54,862 nt of DNA from an uncultured Clostridia bacterium (GCA_947385375.1 CANDKR010000011.1:1-54862); one strand, 5' to 3'; positions 25,716 to 38,903 are shown, counted from the first letter of the stretch. Notes: generated from the sequence alone by a model not told the origin. Translations and numbers: made by a program.

Positions 25716-28619
25716 ATGGAAGAAGTAAAAAAAGAAGTAAAAACTACTACAAAAGAAAAAAATAGAAAAATTACTTTGAGAACACTTCTTGTTTTAATAG
25801 CACTTGTAATATTTGCTTTTATAGCTATTGTTACAATTAGAGCTGAATATCTTAATATGAAAGAAATAGGTAAAGAATATATAGCAGTATTTAAAAGAAA
25901 TGTTACTAACAAAGTTTGTGTTGGTATTGCTTCTTTTGTGATTACATATATTATTGTTTCTATTTCAAATAAATTTATTAAAAAAGGTTTGAAAACTTTT
26001 TTTGATGATGAGAAAAAACAAATGCCAAAACTTCCTAACAAGAGCTTGTCTTTTGTTATAGCATTAGCTGTTGCAATGATATGTGGAGTTACTTTGGCGC
26101 CTGCTTTTGCGACTTTTGCAAATGCGGCAGTTTTTGGAAAAACAGATGGCGTGTTTGGGACTGACATATCTTATTATATGTTTACACTTCCATTTATACA
26201 AAATGTTATCATTACAATGATTATATTATTTATTGCTTTAGCAGTATATACAGCTTTATATTATATTATAACTTTTAATGTATATTTTGATGGTGTTGAA
26301 GGCGAAACCATTAAAAAAAGCTTATTTTTAAAACAACTTATTATATATCTTTTGATTGTTGTTATATTATTTTCAGGATATATAATTATAAATTCGCAAA
26401 ATATTTTAACAGGAGATATGCTTTCGATACAAGATGAGGACGAAACAAAACTTGCTGGTGCAGGACTTACAGATATCACAATAAAATTATGGGGATATAG
26501 GATTTTAGCTGTTGTTATCGTAGTTGCTGTTTTAAGATTTTTGAAATATTCTAATAAAAAAAGCTTCAATCAGTGTGTAGTATCAATTGCAATAGTGCCA
26601 GTTTACTTAGTATGTATGTTTTTAGTTATGGTATATTTCCAAGAGGTATATGTAGGTTCAAACGAACTTGATAGAGAGAAACAATATATAAAATATAATA
26701 TTGAAAAAACTAAAGAGGCTTATGGAATAAATATAAATCAAATAGATATATCTTCATATAGTACAATAACAGATGAGGAAATTAAAGCCAATAGCGATTT
26801 AATAAAAAATATTCCACTTATTTCAGAAGATGTTACTTTAAGTATGGTGGAAGAACATCAGGAAGCAACAGGATATTATGGATATAATAGAACAAGACTT
26901 GCTGAATATAATGATAAACTAATTTATATTACACCAAGAGAGATTTTAAATGAGAACGGAATTAGTTATAATAACAGAACTTTAAAATATACTCATGGTT
27001 ATTCAATAGTTGCAAGTACAGTAGCAGACGCAGATGAAGATGGTTATGCAGAATATTTACTTTCAGATTATACAAATGAATTTGACAATATAAAAATAAC
27101 TGAACCAAGAATTTATTTTGGCTTAGAGACAAACAGCGTAATAGCGACAAATACAAAATTTGGTCAGGAATATGACTATCCAATTACAGCTACAACTTAT
27201 AATGAAAACGTATATGAAGGAAAAGCAGGATTAACACTTAACTTTTGGGATAGATTAGTACTTGGAATTAGCCAAAAAGACTTGAAATTAGCCTTTTCTT
27301 CATACATAACTGATGATACGAAAATAATTACAAATAGAAATATTTTAAATAGAGTAAAAACAATTTTACCTGACATTACTTATGACGATAATCCATATTT
27401 GGTTATAAGCAAAGAAGGTAGACTTATATGGGTAATTGATGGATATACAATGTCAAATCAATATCCATATTCTCAAATGACAGTTTTAGTCAGCAAAGAA
27501 GATGGTTCAAAAGAGAAAATAAATTATATAAGAAATTCTGTTAAAGTTTTAGTTGATGCTTATGATGGAACAACAACATTTTATATAACAGATAGAACAG
27601 ATCCAATTATAATGACTTATGAAAACATTTATCCAGGATTATTTGCTAAAACAGATATACCAGAAGATATAGCAGAGCATTTTATATACCCTGAATTCTT
27701 ATATCAAATTCAGGCACAAATGATTGGAATGTATCATGAAGTTAGTGAAGATACTTTATATAGAGGTGATGATGTTTGGAAGATTACACCAACAACTTCT
27801 AGCACATCAGGTGCCTCAATGAAACCATATTATACAGTTGTTAAAACTGTTGATAGAAAAGAAAAAGAACTTGGGTTAGTAGTTACTTTCAATAAAGAGA
27901 AAAAACAAAGTATTATCTCATATTTAGTAGGTACTTACAGAGATGGAAAACCATCACTTAACTTATATAAATTCAATTCTAATAGCAATATAGCTGGTAT
28001 TGCAGGTCTTAATAATCAAATAGATCAAGATACTACAATTGCAGCAGAGCTTGAAAGTTTAAATAGTTCAGGTGTTAGATTAATTAAAGAAATGAAGATT
28101 ATACCTATTGAAGATACACTTCTTTATGTAGAGCCTGTATATCAAGTAATGCTTAATGAAGAAGAGGAAATTCCAGTGCTTAAGAAAGTTATAGTTGCAT
28201 CTGGAAACACAGTTGCAATTGGAAATAACTTGGCAGAAGCTTTAGAGAATTTATTTACAGACTATGCGGTAGATTTTGAATTCATAGATAGTGAAGATAT
28301 AAATACATTAATAGATGCAATAGTTAGAGCAAATAACAATTTACAACAATCAAAAGATTCAAATGATTTTGAGATGATGGGTAAAGATATAAGCAGATTA
28401 GAGAATTTAATTAAGCAATTAGAAGCAACTAGAAAGAAAGAACTTGAAGAAGAGGAAAAACTGAAAAAAGAACAAGGAGATAGTACTCCTGTTGAGGAAT
28501 TAATTGATAAATTCGGTAATATTTTAGATACTATCGAAGGTGGAAATGATACTAACACAGTAGAAAATACGATAGATAATACTAATGTTGTAAGTAGTGA
28601 AAATACTGCTATACAATAG
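25716..28619 (+). CDS. UPF0182 family membrane protein
   Basis: A 967-residue protein with seven hydrophobic segments in the first ~310 residues and a large extracytoplasmic domain containing 'YNIEKTKEAYGI', 'PREI', 'TRDP'-like and 'LVNRIGQ'-region counterparts of the UPF0182/COG1615 family, whose function is unknown. The C-terminal ~120 residues are Glu/Lys-rich, then Asn/Thr-rich. It follows ftsY with 8 bases between and AGGAGG, so it is cotranscribed. Confidence 0.85.
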   Translation: MEEVKKEVKTTTKEKNRKITLRTLLVLIALVIFAFIAIVTIRAEYLNMKEIGKEYIAVFKRNVTNKVCVGIASFVITYIIVSISNKFIKKGLKTFFDDEKKQMPKLPNKSLSFVIALAVAMICGVTLAPAFATFANAAVFGKTDGVFGTDISYYMFTLPFIQNVIITMIILFIALAVYTALYYIITFNVYFDGVEGETIKKSLFLKQLIIYLLIVVILFSGYIIINSQNILTGDMLSIQDEDETKLAGAGLTDITIKLWGYRILAVVIVVAVLRFLKYSNKKSFNQCVVSIAIVPVYLVCMFLVMVYFQEVYVGSNELDREKQYIKYNIEKTKEAYGININQIDISSYSTITDEEIKANSDLIKNIPLISEDVTLSMVEEHQEATGYYGYNRTRLAEYNDKLIYITPREILNENGISYNNRTLKYTHGYSIVASTVADADEDGYAEYLLSDYTNEFDNIKITEPRIYFGLETNSVIATNTKFGQEYDYPITATTYNENVYEGKAGLTLNFWDRLVLGISQKDLKLAFSSYITDDTKIITNRNILNRVKTILPDITYDDNPYLVISKEGRLIWVIDGYTMSNQYPYSQMTVLVSKEDGSKEKINYIRNSVKVLVDAYDGTTTFYITDRTDPIIMTYENIYPGLFAKTDIPEDIAEHFIYPEFLYQIQAQMIGMYHEVSEDTLYRGDDVWKITPTTSSTSGASMKPYYTVVKTVDRKEKELGLVVTFNKEKKQSIISYLVGTYRDGKPSLNLYKFNSNSNIAGIAGLNNQIDQDTTIAAELESLNSSGVRLIKEMKIIPIEDTLLYVEPVYQVMLNEEEEIPVLKKVIVASGNTVAIGNNLAEALENLFTDYAVDFEFIDSEDINTLIDAIVRANNNLQQSKDSNDFEMMGKDISRLENLIKQLEATRKKELEEEEKLKKEQGDSTPVEELIDKFGNILDTIEGGNDTNTVENTIDNTNVVSSENTAIQ

Positions 28620-28637
28620 TGAAAGGAATTTAAAGTT

Positions 28638-29279
28638 ATGAAAATGAACTTACCAAACAAACTAACTATTATGAGAGTAATTTTAGTACCAATATTTGTA
28701 ATTATAGGATATTGTACAATACCTGGAGAATTTCTTGGTGTTGCGACTAAATTCTGGATAATGAATGCGATTTTTATAATCGCTTCATTTACAGATTTCT
28801 TAGATGGATATATTGCTCGTAAAAATAATTTAGTGACAACTTTGGGAAAATTTTTAGATCCATTAGCAGATAAAATTTTAGTTCTATCAGCATTAGTAAT
28901 GTTAGTAGAATTTGAAAGAATTCCAGCTTGGATACCTGCTATCGTTTTAACAAGAGAATTTTTAGTTTCAGGATATAGACTAATTGCAGTAGAAAAAGGA
29001 GGTAAGGTTATAGCAGCTTCAATTTGGGGTAAAATAAAAACAGTTACTCAAATGATAGCTATAATTTTGATGTTTGCTACACCTTTTGCTTTTTTCCAAT
29101 TTATACAACTAACAACAAATGCACAAAATGCTTTTGAAAGTAGTTTCTTAATCCCTGCTACTCCTATACAATATGGAATTAATTTATTAGGTAGCATATT
29201 TATGGCTGTTTCTGTTATAGCTACAATTTTTTCAGGTTGGAACTATTTAAAAGGAAGTAAATCATTATTTCAAGACTAA
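28638..29279 (+). CDS. pgsA: CDP-diacylglycerol--glycerol-3-phosphate 3-phosphatidyltransferase
   Basis: This integral membrane enzyme makes phosphatidylglycerol phosphate. The 213 residues contain the CDP-alcohol phosphotransferase motif spread over DFLDGYIARKN ... GKFLDPLADK at about residues 53-80, with hydrophobic helices around it. N terminus MKMNLPNKLTIMRVILVP is typical. It follows the UPF0182 gene by 18 bases. Confidence 0.95.
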   Translation: MKMNLPNKLTIMRVILVPIFVIIGYCTIPGEFLGVATKFWIMNAIFIIASFTDFLDGYIARKNNLVTTLGKFLDPLADKILVLSALVMLVEFERIPAWIPAIVLTREFLVSGYRLIAVEKGGKVIAASIWGKIKTVTQMIAIILMFATPFAFFQFIQLTTNAQNAFESSFLIPATPIQYGINLLGSIFMAVSVIATIFSGWNYLKGSKSLFQD

Positions 29280-29315
29280 AGTATTATTGTTATATGTATA
29301 AAAATCACTCGCTCA

Positions 29316-29425
29316 GCTCTGTCATTACATTCATGTAGAATCTTTAATTCTTTCGGTCAGCGCCCTCATGTCCGCTTTGCTATGAGATTCCCTGACCTCT
29401 TTCATAAAAGATTCTAATACACTCA
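29316..29425 (-). ncRNA. Candidate structured RNA, copy A (minus strand)
   Basis: On the minus strand AGAATCTTT pairs with AAAGATTCT around a core of GGTCAGGGAATCTCAT...ATGAGGGCGCTGACC (core 29398-29354). The core forms GGTCAG/CTGACC and CTCAT/ATGAG stems around a conserved internal loop (GGAAT opposite GGCG). Copy B at 29516-29640 on the plus strand has the same fold with compensatory changes. I do not recognise the family. Confidence 0.55.
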
Positions 29426-29515
29426 TTACATTCCGTCCTTTGCTTGTTCTTTTAATACATATAACATACAATTTATGTGATTTATAATGAAATGATATGT
29501 ATGTTGCTTTAATTA

Positions 29516-29640
29516 GGAGACTTGGTGATGACGTGTAGTGCACACGTTTAGAAATTTTAAGAACAAGGTTAGGGAATCTCAGGTGCTTGTCACGTGAGGG
29601 CGCTGACCGCAGTGATGTAAAATTTCTGTGTAAACGTAAC
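29516..29640 (+). ncRNA. Candidate structured RNA, copy B (plus strand)
   Basis: A long-range stem (CACGTTTAGAAATTTTA with TAAAATTTCTGTGTAAACG, 29543-29636) encloses the core GGTTAGGGAATCTCA...TGAGGGCGCTGACC (29568-29608). GGTTAG/CTGACC replaces GGTCAG/CTGACC of copy A, so the pairing is kept. The two copies diverge from an AT-rich centre (29440-29515). The 450-base gap between pgsA and ligA otherwise holds no gene. Confidence 0.55.
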
Positions 29641-29729
29641 AACAAAGCTAAGTCGAGAAATTAAAGTAACATAACATAGATGTTATATAAATATTAGTAT
29701 AATTTTAGATTTACAAAAGGATAAAAATT

Positions 29730-31719
<1,990 letters not shown>

Positions 31720-31730
31720 GGAGAAAGAAA

Positions 31731-31964
31731 TTGGAGAAAAATTATACTTTCGAAATGTTTTGGGAAGACTTAGACAATGGCTTCCAGATATATTACACTT
31801 ATATGGATTGCAGATATTTGATTTATAAAATACAGAAGAATTGCTATAAAAATGAATTGATAGAAGCGCCACCAAAATGTCCACATCAAAAGAGTGCAAT
31901 ATATACTTTGAAAAGAGTAAGAGAATTATTTGATTTTATGGAGAATTTTGAATATAAAGTTTAG
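31731..31964 (+). CDS. Small conserved-looking protein between ligA and ruvB
   Basis: A 77-residue frame starting at TTG 31731 behind AAGGAGAAAG, 11 bases after ligA. It is rich in aromatic residues and has three Cys (DCRY, KNCYK, PKCPHQ). I do not recognise a family. Tight spacing to ligA and ruvB and a good ribosome binding site support expression. Confidence 0.7.
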   Translation: MEKNYTFEMFWEDLDNGFQIYYTYMDCRYLIYKIQKNCYKNELIEAPPKCPHQKSAIYTLKRVRELFDFMENFEYKV

Positions 31965-31972
31965 TAAAGGAA

Positions 31973-32986
31973 ATGGCTATGGACGAAGAGAATTTATTAG
32001 TTCCTACTATTCATAATGATGATGAAGAAGTGATGGAAACATCACTAAGACCTAAGACTTTAAGTGAATATATCGGACAAGATAAAGTAAAAGAAAATAT
32101 GAAAATATATATAGAAGCTGCTAAGAAAAGAGGAGAGGCATTAGACCATGTTTTATTATATGGACCTCCCGGACTTGGAAAAACTACTCTTTCTAATATT
32201 ATTGCAAACGAGATGAACTCAAATATTAGAATAACTTCAGGTCCAGCAATTGAGAAACCAGGAGACTTAGCGGCACTTCTTACAAATCTTTCAGAATTTG
32301 ATGTTTTATTTATAGATGAAATTCATAGAATGAATAAAAGTGTTGAAGAGATTTTATATCCAGCTTTAGAGGATTATAGCCTAGATATTATAATTGGTAA
32401 GGGACCAAGCGCAAGGTCAATTAGATTAGATCTTCCAAAGTTTACTTTAATAGGGGCAACTACTAGAGCAGGTTCACTTTCGACACCACTTAGAGATAGA
32501 TTTGGTATTGTGTCAAGACTAGAATTATATTCTGAAAAAGACTTAACTACAATTGTTAGAAGGTCAAGTGATATTTTAGAGATAAAAATTGATAAAGATG
32601 CAGCTGTGGAAATTGCAAAACGTTCAAGGGGAACACCAAGAATTGCAAACAGATTATTAAAACGTGTTAGAGATTACGCTTTAGTTTTAGGTGATGGAAA
32701 TATTACTTTAGAGATTGCAAAAATTGCGTTAGATAGATTAGAGATTGACGACTTGGGATTAGACGGTACAGATAAGAAAATATTAGAGACAATAATTTTT
32801 AAATATACAGGTGGACCAGTTGGTGTTGAAACACTTGCTGCAACTGTTAATGAAGAAGTTGAGACTATTGAGGATGTATATGAGCCGTATTTAATGCAAA
32901 TTGGATTTTTGGCTAGAACTCCAAGAGGAAGAACAGTTACACCACTTGCTTATGAACATTTAGGTTTAGAATATAATAATAATTAA
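31973..32986 (+). CDS. ruvB: Holliday junction branch migration ATPase RuvB
   Basis: RuvB drives branch migration with RuvA. The 337 residues show Walker [15 protein letters not shown] (~61-74), Walker [21 protein letters not shown], sensor 'GATTRAG', arginine finger region 'TPLRDRFG' and the winged-helix ending '[17 protein letters not shown]'. AAAGGAA precedes ATG. ruvA and ruvC are not adjacent. No in-frame CGG; a natural CCC GGA junction in Walker A shows the string CGG alone does no harm. Confidence 0.97.
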   Translation: MAMDEENLLVPTIHNDDEEVMETSLRPKTLSEYIGQDKVKENMKIYIEAAKKRGEALDHVLLYGPPGLGKTTLSNIIANEMNSNIRITSGPAIEKPGDLAALLTNLSEFDVLFIDEIHRMNKSVEEILYPALEDYSLDIIIGKGPSARSIRLDLPKFTLIGATTRAGSLSTPLRDRFGIVSRLELYSEKDLTTIVRRSSDILEIKIDKDAAVEIAKRSRGTPRIANRLLKRVRDYALVLGDGNITLEIAKIALDRLEIDDLGLDGTDKKILETIIFKYTGGPVGVETLAATVNEEVETIEDVYEPYLMQIGFLARTPRGRTVTPLAYEHLGLEYNNN

Positions 32987-32996
32987 AGGAAAAATA

Positions 32997-34950
32997 ATGA
33001 AGAAAAAACTTTTAATAATATTATTAATAGTTGTAATGCTAGAGCTTACACTGTTTAACGTAAATTCATATAGAGTTTTAAGTAGCAATTCAAAGATAGA
33101 ATATGCAAAAGAGAATTTAGAGGCTATAAATACAGCAGAAGACGAGATTTACATAGAAATTGATAATATAAACACTGAGGTTAAAACTATACATTTAGAA
33201 CTTAATACTTTGGAAAATGTAGATTATCAAGTGTTTTATACAGATGCTACAAGTTCTAAGCTAAAGGATTTACCAAAGAAGAAATATATTATGACTTCTG
33301 AGAAAAGCCAGTATATACCTTGCTATTTATCTGGAGAGTCTAAACTTATTGGTATAAAAGTGTTTTCAGAATTAGCAGAAGTAGAAAAAGTAACAATAAA
33401 TGAGAAAATACCTTTTGAGTTTAACCTAGCAAGAGTTATTGTACTTTTTGGAATTATAACATTTGTGTATTTATTAAAAACATTAGAATGTTATAAAATA
33501 CCATACTCAATAAAGAATTTTGAACAAGAACTTACTCTTATTTTTGTTTTATGCGTATTTGTTTTAATAACTTGCTTAATAAATCAATATAGTATAAATC
33601 CAGATGAAATAGAAGATTTTTATTCAGTGGATTTTGTCCATGCTTTATCGAAAGGTCAAGTACATTTAGAAAGAGAGCCAAGTGACGAACTTAAGAGTTT
33701 AGAAAATCCTTATGATGGCGGAGAACGTACTCGAGCAGGATTAAAAAGAGGTTCAGATTATCTTTGGGATGTAGCTTATTTTCAAGGTAAGTATTATGTA
33801 TACTTTGGTATACTACCTGCGATTTTAATGCTTCCATATCATTTAATTACAGGAAATTATATAGGTACGCCAGCAGTTGTACTAATATTTTCGATACTTA
33901 CTGCTATAAGCTTAAAAAGTCTAATTAAGCATATTTTCAAAAGGTATTTTAGTGAAGTACCATTTAAGTTTATGGTTTTTAGTTTTATTATGTTATTATT
34001 CGGAAGTCAGATTTTATGGGTAAATGGAATACCTAGATTTTACGAATTATCGATTATATCAGCACTATTTTTTGCAGTTACTGGAATTAATTTCGTATTC
34101 TGCATTTTAGAAAATGAAAATAAAAAGTATAGATATATGTTTTTGGCATCATTGTTTTTAAGCTTATCAGTAGCTTGCAGACCAACACAGCTACTTACAT
34201 CATTAGTATTTTTGCCAATACTAATAATGATTTTTATAAAAAATGTAAAAGAGAAAAAAGATATTTTAAAAAATATTTTGGCTGTAGCGATACCTTATTT
34301 AGGCATAGGTCTTGCACTTATGTATTATAATTACATAAGGTTTGGAAGTATTTTTGAGTTTGGAGCAGGATATCAGCTTACGATAAATGATATGAAAAAT
34401 TTAGATAATAGACCTATGACAGTTGGAATGGGAATAGTATGTAGTTTGTTTAGTATACCACATTTTTTACCAAATTTTCCATTTATGATATATCACAATA
34501 ATTTATTAACTTTTTATGGATATTATTACATAGAAAATGTAATGGGTGGTCTATTTGCAATGGTTCCAATATGCTTGTTTATTTTTGGAATTTATAAGAT
34601 GTGGAAAAGAACAGATAATAAGAGATTATTGTATTTTACAACAACTGTTATGGCTGTTCGGACTGCTTATATGCATAGTTAGCATTTGCATGGGGGGAAG
34701 TATGCAAAGATATATGCTAGATTATGCGTGGCTACTTATTATCGCAGGAATTTGTGTGTTTATTGAGCTTTGTAGATTATATAAACATGAAGAGACAAAA
34801 GTGATTATGAGAAAATTATTTGGTTATATAACAATATATGTAATTTTAATCAATATATTTAGTGGGATTATTTCAGAAAAGTCATATATGCAAACATATT
34901 CACCTGAGGAATATTATGAGTTAAAATATACGATAGACTTTTGGGAGTAA
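32997..34950 (+). CDS. Polytopic membrane protein, likely GT-C glycosyltransferase, +1 shift at CGG
   Basis: The restored product is about 650 residues: an N-terminal signal-anchor and extracytoplasmic beta domain (residues ~30-130), then around 11 hydrophobic helices with a loop 'DFVHALSKGQVHLEREPSDEL' and 'SDYLWDVAYFQGKYYVYFGILPA'. The DxD/E-type loop after a helix and the topology resemble GT-C enzymes acting on lipid-linked sugars. The zero frame stops at 34682 after CGG 34659-34661; skipping C gives VMAV-G-LLICIVSICMGGSMQRYMLDYAWLL. It starts 10 bases after ruvB and precedes an FAD oxidoreductase and another membrane enzyme. Confidence 0.8.
34659..34661 (+). other. CGG +1 frameshift site 6 (membrane protein)
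   Basis: Zero frame GCT GTT CGG ACT; skipping C gives GTT GGA CTG CTT ATA (V-G-L-L-I) in a membrane helix. Confidence 0.85.
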
Positions 34951-34967
34951 ATTGAAAGGATTAAAAA

Positions 34968-36527
34968 ATGAAAAAAGTAATAATAATTGGAGCAGGACCT
35001 GCTGGACTAACAGCAGGATACGAACTATTAAAAGAAAATAATGGGGAATATGAAGTTATAATTTTAGAAGCAGATAATCGTATAGGTGGAATTTCTAAAA
35101 CTGTAAATGTTGATGGCAATAGAATGGATTTAGGGGGTCATAGATTTTTCTCAAAAGACGAAGAAGTTATGAACTTTTGGAAAGAGCTTATGCCATTACA
35201 AGGTGAGAATTCTTTTGATGATAAGAAATTAGAAAGGCAAAAGCCTTTAGTAGTAGGTGGACCAAATCCAGAAACAGATGATAGAGTTATGTTAGTAAGG
35301 GATAGAGTTTCAAGAATTTATTATTTAAAGAAATTCTTTGATTATCCAATTAGCTTAAAATTAGAAACTTTTACAAATATGGGACTAGTTCGCACCATCA
35401 AAGCTGGTTTTAGTTATTTGAAATGTATATTTGTTAAAAAGCCAGAAGATTCTTTGGAGAACTTCTACATAAATAGATTCGGAAAAGTTTTATATAGTAT
35501 GTTTTTTGAAAAATATACAGAGAAATTATGGGGACGTCACCCTTCACAAATTTCTGCTGATTGGGGAGCACAAAGAGTTAAAGGGGTATCAATTTCAGCA
35601 GTTTTGAAAAATGGTTTTAAAAAATTATTTAGAATTAATAGTAAAGAAGTTGAAACATCACTTATAGAACAATTCTGGTATCCAAAATTTGGACCAGGAC
35701 AATTATGGGAGACTTTAGCTGAAGAAGTTGAAAAACGTGGTGGAAAAATTTTAAAAGATCACGAAGTTAGTGGAATAACTATAAAAGACGGAAAAATTGT
35801 TTCAGTAGAGTGTGTAGTAAGAGATGTTATAAAAGAAATCGACGGAGATATTTTTATATCATCAATGCCTGTTAAAGATTTAGTAGTTGCTATGAACTCA
35901 AAACAAGCAGCTGATAAAGAAGCTTTATCAATTGCAGAAGGTTTGCCTTACAGGGATTTTATTACCGCAGGTTTATTGGTTAAAAAATTAAATCTTAAGA
36001 ACAAAACGAATATGAAGACAATTGGCAATATAGTTCCAGATTGTTGGATATATGTTCAAGAGCCAGAAGTTAAGATGGGAAGAATTCAGATTTTCAATAA
36101 CTGGTCTCCATATTTAGTAAAAGATATCGAAAATACAGTTTGGATAGGTGTTGAGTATTTCGCAAATGAAGGTGATGAACTATGGAAAATGACAGAAAAA
36201 GAATTTACTTCTTTTGCAGCAAAAGAGTTAGTTTCAATGGGACTAATTGAAGATGCTGATGTACTTGCATATCATGAGGAAAAAGTAAAAAAAGCATATC
36301 CTGCATATTTCGATACTTACAAAGATATGGACAAGCTTATAAAGTATTTAGATAATTATGAGAATTTATATTGTGTTGGTAGAAATGGTCAACATAGATA
36401 TAACAACATGGATCACTCAATGGCAACAGCAATTGAAGCTGTCAAAAATATTAAATCAGGTAAAAAATCAAAAGAAAATATTTGGAGTGTAAACACTGAG
36501 AATGAATATCACGAAACAAAGAAATAA
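34968..36527 (+). CDS. NAD(P)/FAD-dependent oxidoreductase (amine-oxidase/UGM-like)
   Basis: A 519-residue flavoprotein. The N-terminal Rossmann motif [18 protein letters not shown] is intact at about 4-21, followed by '[12 protein letters not shown]' and '[14 protein letters not shown]', typical of UDP-galactopyranose mutase/protoporphyrinogen-oxidase-like enzymes found in polysaccharide gene clusters. The C terminus has '[20 protein letters not shown]', a second FAD contact. Between two membrane glycosyltransferase-type genes, it may modify a nucleotide or lipid-linked sugar. Substrate unknown. Confidence 0.85.
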   Translation: MKKVIIIGAGPAGLTAGYELLKENNGEYEVIILEADNRIGGISKTVNVDGNRMDLGGHRFFSKDEEVMNFWKELMPLQGENSFDDKKLERQKPLVVGGPNPETDDRVMLVRDRVSRIYYLKKFFDYPISLKLETFTNMGLVRTIKAGFSYLKCIFVKKPEDSLENFYINRFGKVLYSMFFEKYTEKLWGRHPSQISADWGAQRVKGVSISAVLKNGFKKLFRINSKEVETSLIEQFWYPKFGPGQLWETLAEEVEKRGGKILKDHEVSGITIKDGKIVSVECVVRDVIKEIDGDIFISSMPVKDLVVAMNSKQAADKEALSIAEGLPYRDFITAGLLVKKLNLKNKTNMKTIGNIVPDCWIYVQEPEVKMGRIQIFNNWSPYLVKDIENTVWIGVEYFANEGDELWKMTEKEFTSFAAKELVSMGLIEDADVLAYHEEKVKKAYPAYFDTYKDMDKLIKYLDNYENLYCVGRNGQHRYNNMDHSMATAIEAVKNIKSGKKSKENIWSVNTENEYHETKK

Positions 36528-37839
36528 AACCAAAATCTTGATATTATTAGTTGTTTTAATTGGTATATTGATTAGAGGCTGTTATATGTTAGAAGCTAAG
36601 GTATACCAATTACAATATGACTTAGGAATTGAACAAGAGACTGTTAATGACCTTACTTATGATGATATAATGGAAATCGATAGGAAACATATCAAAGAAA
36701 ATGGTAATTTAGAGTATTTAGTAAGAATATATCAAACAGGTAGACTTTTAGAAAGTAATAGCAATCAAGGTTACCATCCACCATTACATCATTATATTAC
36801 AGCAGGAGTTATGAGAATTTGCGATTTGTTTGGAGCTGATAATGAGTTTAAACTAGAAATGGCAGAATTCCCTGCATTTATATATTCAATATTGATTTTA
36901 ATTGTTATTTATAAAATTACAAAAGAATTAGAGTTTACAGATAGAGGAAGCTTAATAGTAATGATGTTGGCATCTTTCAATCCTTTATTAATATATTTAT
37001 CAAGACTTATTAATAATGACCCACTAGTTACTTTATGTACACTTGCAAGTATTTGGATTTTGATAAAATGGTATAAGCTACCTAGCATGAAGTTAACAGT
37101 ATTTTTAGCATTAGTTATAGGTGCTGGAGCGTCTACAAAAATATCTATCATAGTTATGGCGCTACCACTACTTGTGACATATCTTATGAAGATGTCAGAA
37201 AATATTGATGATATGGACTTTGTCAAAAAGTTAATAAAATATGGATTAGTATTTAGTATAATATCATTACCATTAGTTTTTTGGTATCCAATTAGAAATG
37301 CTATAAAATTTGGACAACCACCTTTTGGAGTAGTAGAAGCTCTGCCAAGCTTAGCGGTGGAACATATAGATTTTGTAAATCGTTGGCTAATAAATAATGA
37401 ATTTTTTGCACAGTATTTAGCTTTTAATGCTAGTAATGTTTGGGCTTATGTAATAAATTCTTCTTTGTTATTTTCAGCCAATACTTATTTTTTATCAGAC
37501 TTAATTTTAAATTCTATGAGAATTTTAACAGTAGCTTTGGTAATCATTTCTTTAATTAGTATGATAAAATTTTTGACTAAAAATACTATATACAAAATGC
37601 TTGCTACGACATATGTTGCGTGGGTTGTAAGTTTTATAGCTTTTAATCTTTCTCTTCCATTTAGTTGTACAATGCATTCAAGATATATAGGAATTTTATT
37701 CATACTTAGTATGATTTATATAGGAAAATTGTTTGAAAGTACTAATAGAAAGAAGATAAAATGGTTGATAGGAATATTATCGAGTTTATATAGTATTGGT
37801 TGCATAGCGATTTTTGCTACTATATTTTCAATACTATGA
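36502..37839 (+). CDS. Membrane glycosyltransferase of GT39/GT-C type
   Basis: A 445-residue polytopic protein overlapping the preceding gene by 26 bases, so translation is probably coupled. After a first helix (10-28), a loop contains '[15 protein letters not shown]', and about ten helices follow, including '[25 protein letters not shown]'. The HPPLHY-type motif and topology fit GT39-like dolichyl/undecaprenyl-phosphate sugar transferases. Codon usage matches its neighbours. No in-frame CGG. Confidence 0.75.
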   Translation: MNITKQRNKTKILILLVVLIGILIRGCYMLEAKVYQLQYDLGIEQETVNDLTYDDIMEIDRKHIKENGNLEYLVRIYQTGRLLESNSNQGYHPPLHHYITAGVMRICDLFGADNEFKLEMAEFPAFIYSILILIVIYKITKELEFTDRGSLIVMMLASFNPLLIYLSRLINNDPLVTLCTLASIWILIKWYKLPSMKLTVFLALVIGAGASTKISIIVMALPLLVTYLMKMSENIDDMDFVKKLIKYGLVFSIISLPLVFWYPIRNAIKFGQPPFGVVEALPSLAVEHIDFVNRWLINNEFFAQYLAFNASNVWAYVINSSLLFSANTYFLSDLILNSMRILTVALVIISLISMIKFLTKNTIYKMLATTYVAWVVSFIAFNLSLPFSCTMHSRYIGILFILSMIYIGKLFESTNRKKIKWLIGILSSLYSIGCIAIFATIFSIL

Positions 37840-37852
37840 AAGGGGTAAATAA

Positions 37853-38417
37853 ATGAAATTATTAATGCACACTTGTTGTGCGCCTTGTAGTGTATATTGT
37901 ATAGACAGCTTAAGGAGTGAAGACATAGAGCCAGATTTATATTGGTTTAATCCTAATATTCACCCATATATTGAGTATAAAACAAGACGAGATACTTTAA
38001 TTGAATATAGTAAGATGATTAATATTAAACTTATAATAAATGAGAACTATGGATTAGAAGAATTTTGCAAAAATACTATAAATGATTTATACAATAGATG
38101 TAAAGACTATTGCTATAGAGTTCGTTTGGATCAAACAGCAAAATATGCCAAAGAAAATGGATATGATGCTTTTACTACTACTCTTTTAGTAAGTCCATAT
38201 CAAAACCATGAAGCAATAATCCAAGTTGCAAATAAGCTTGCAGAAAAATATGGTATAGAATTTTTATATAGAGATTTTAGAGTAGGCTTTCGTGAAGGAC
38301 AAAACAAAGCACGTGAGCTAGGTTTGTATATGCAAAAATACTGCCGGTTGCATTTGGTCAGAACAAGACAGATATTCTACCAAAATTGAAAAAGATAAAG
38401 AAAAATATCAGTCATAA
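37853..38417 (+). CDS. queH: Epoxyqueuosine reductase QueH, +1 shift at CGG
   Basis: QueH carries out the last step of queuosine synthesis in tRNA using an iron-sulfur cluster. The product is about 187 residues with 'LLMHTCCAPCSVYC' at residues 3-16, 'WFNPNIHPYIEYKTR', 'RCKDYCYRVRLDQTA', 'LLVSPYQNHEAI' and 'DFRVGFREGQNKAREL'. The cluster-binding Cys at the end lie in MQKYCGCIWSEQDRY. The zero frame reads CGG at 38345-38347 between the two Cys and loses the second one; skipping C restores Y-C-G-C-I and runs to a TAA at 38415-38417. Start has AAAGGGG. Confidence 0.93.
38345..38347 (+). other. CGG +1 frameshift site 7 (queH)
   Basis: Zero frame TAC TGC CGG TTG; skipping C gives TGC GGT TGC ATT (C-G-C-I), the cluster-ligand motif. 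Confidence 0.9.
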
Positions 38418-38430
38418 GGCTGGTATTTTT
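38404..38430 (+). terminator. Terminator overlapping the queH stop
   Basis: AATATCAG pairs with CTGGTATT (one G-T pair) and is followed by TTTT. The shifted queH stop codon lies in its loop, which again supports the restored frame. Confidence 0.65.
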
Positions 38431-38457
38431 GACTTTCTTGTCTTTTTGTGGTATAAT
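38429..38457 (+). promoter_or_regulatory. Promoter of the small gene at 38502
   Basis: TTGACT (38429-38434) and TATAAT (38452-38457), spacer 17. Confidence 0.75.
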
Positions 38458-38501
38458 GTAAATGTATGGTAAATATTATAAGAAACAAAGGAGAAAAAAT
38501 T

Positions 38502-38885
38502 ATGGGAATGTTAGATAGTATAAAAAAATTTTTAGGTATGGGAGAAAAGAAAGAACAAACAGTACAAAGAGATGATAGTATGGAAAAATCAATGCTAGCA
38601 TCACAAATAGTTGATTTAGCAGGTAGAATACAAAAAATTAACAGTTTTGATAGTAGTGTTTGGAATATAGCAAATACATCTACTTATAGTTTGCAAAGGA
38701 AGAGTTTATCAGAATTACAAAGTATGCATGCTAGCTTATCTGGAAGACTTGCAGACCTTACTAAACAAAGTGAACAAGGTAGCAGAAGAAGAGAAGACCT
38801 TGAAGCAAGTAAATGGACTGGTCAAAAACCTAGAGGTATGACAGATCATGATTTTGATAGATTTCAAAGAGATGATGATAGATAA
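38502..38885 (+). CDS. Small hydrophilic protein of unknown function
   Basis: A 127-residue soluble protein, monocistronic with its own promoter and terminator. ATG 38502 has AAAGGAG upstream. It begins with an amphipathic stretch (MGMLDSIKKFLGMGEKKEQ), followed by helical segments rich in Ser, Gln and Leu and an Arg/Asp-rich end (DHDFDRFQRDDDR). I do not recognise a family. Confidence 0.75.
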   Translation: MGMLDSIKKFLGMGEKKEQTVQRDDSMEKSMLASQIVDLAGRIQKINSFDSSVWNIANTSTYSLQRKSLSELQSMHASLSGRLADLTKQSEQGSRRREDLEASKWTGQKPRGMTDHDFDRFQRDDDR

Positions 38886-38903
38886 AATGAATATATTTAT
38901 ATT

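Noticed and set aside
29331..29645. Minus-strand ORF of 104 codons between pgsA and ligA
   Set aside because: It runs across both inverted structured-RNA copies and has no protein-like pattern.
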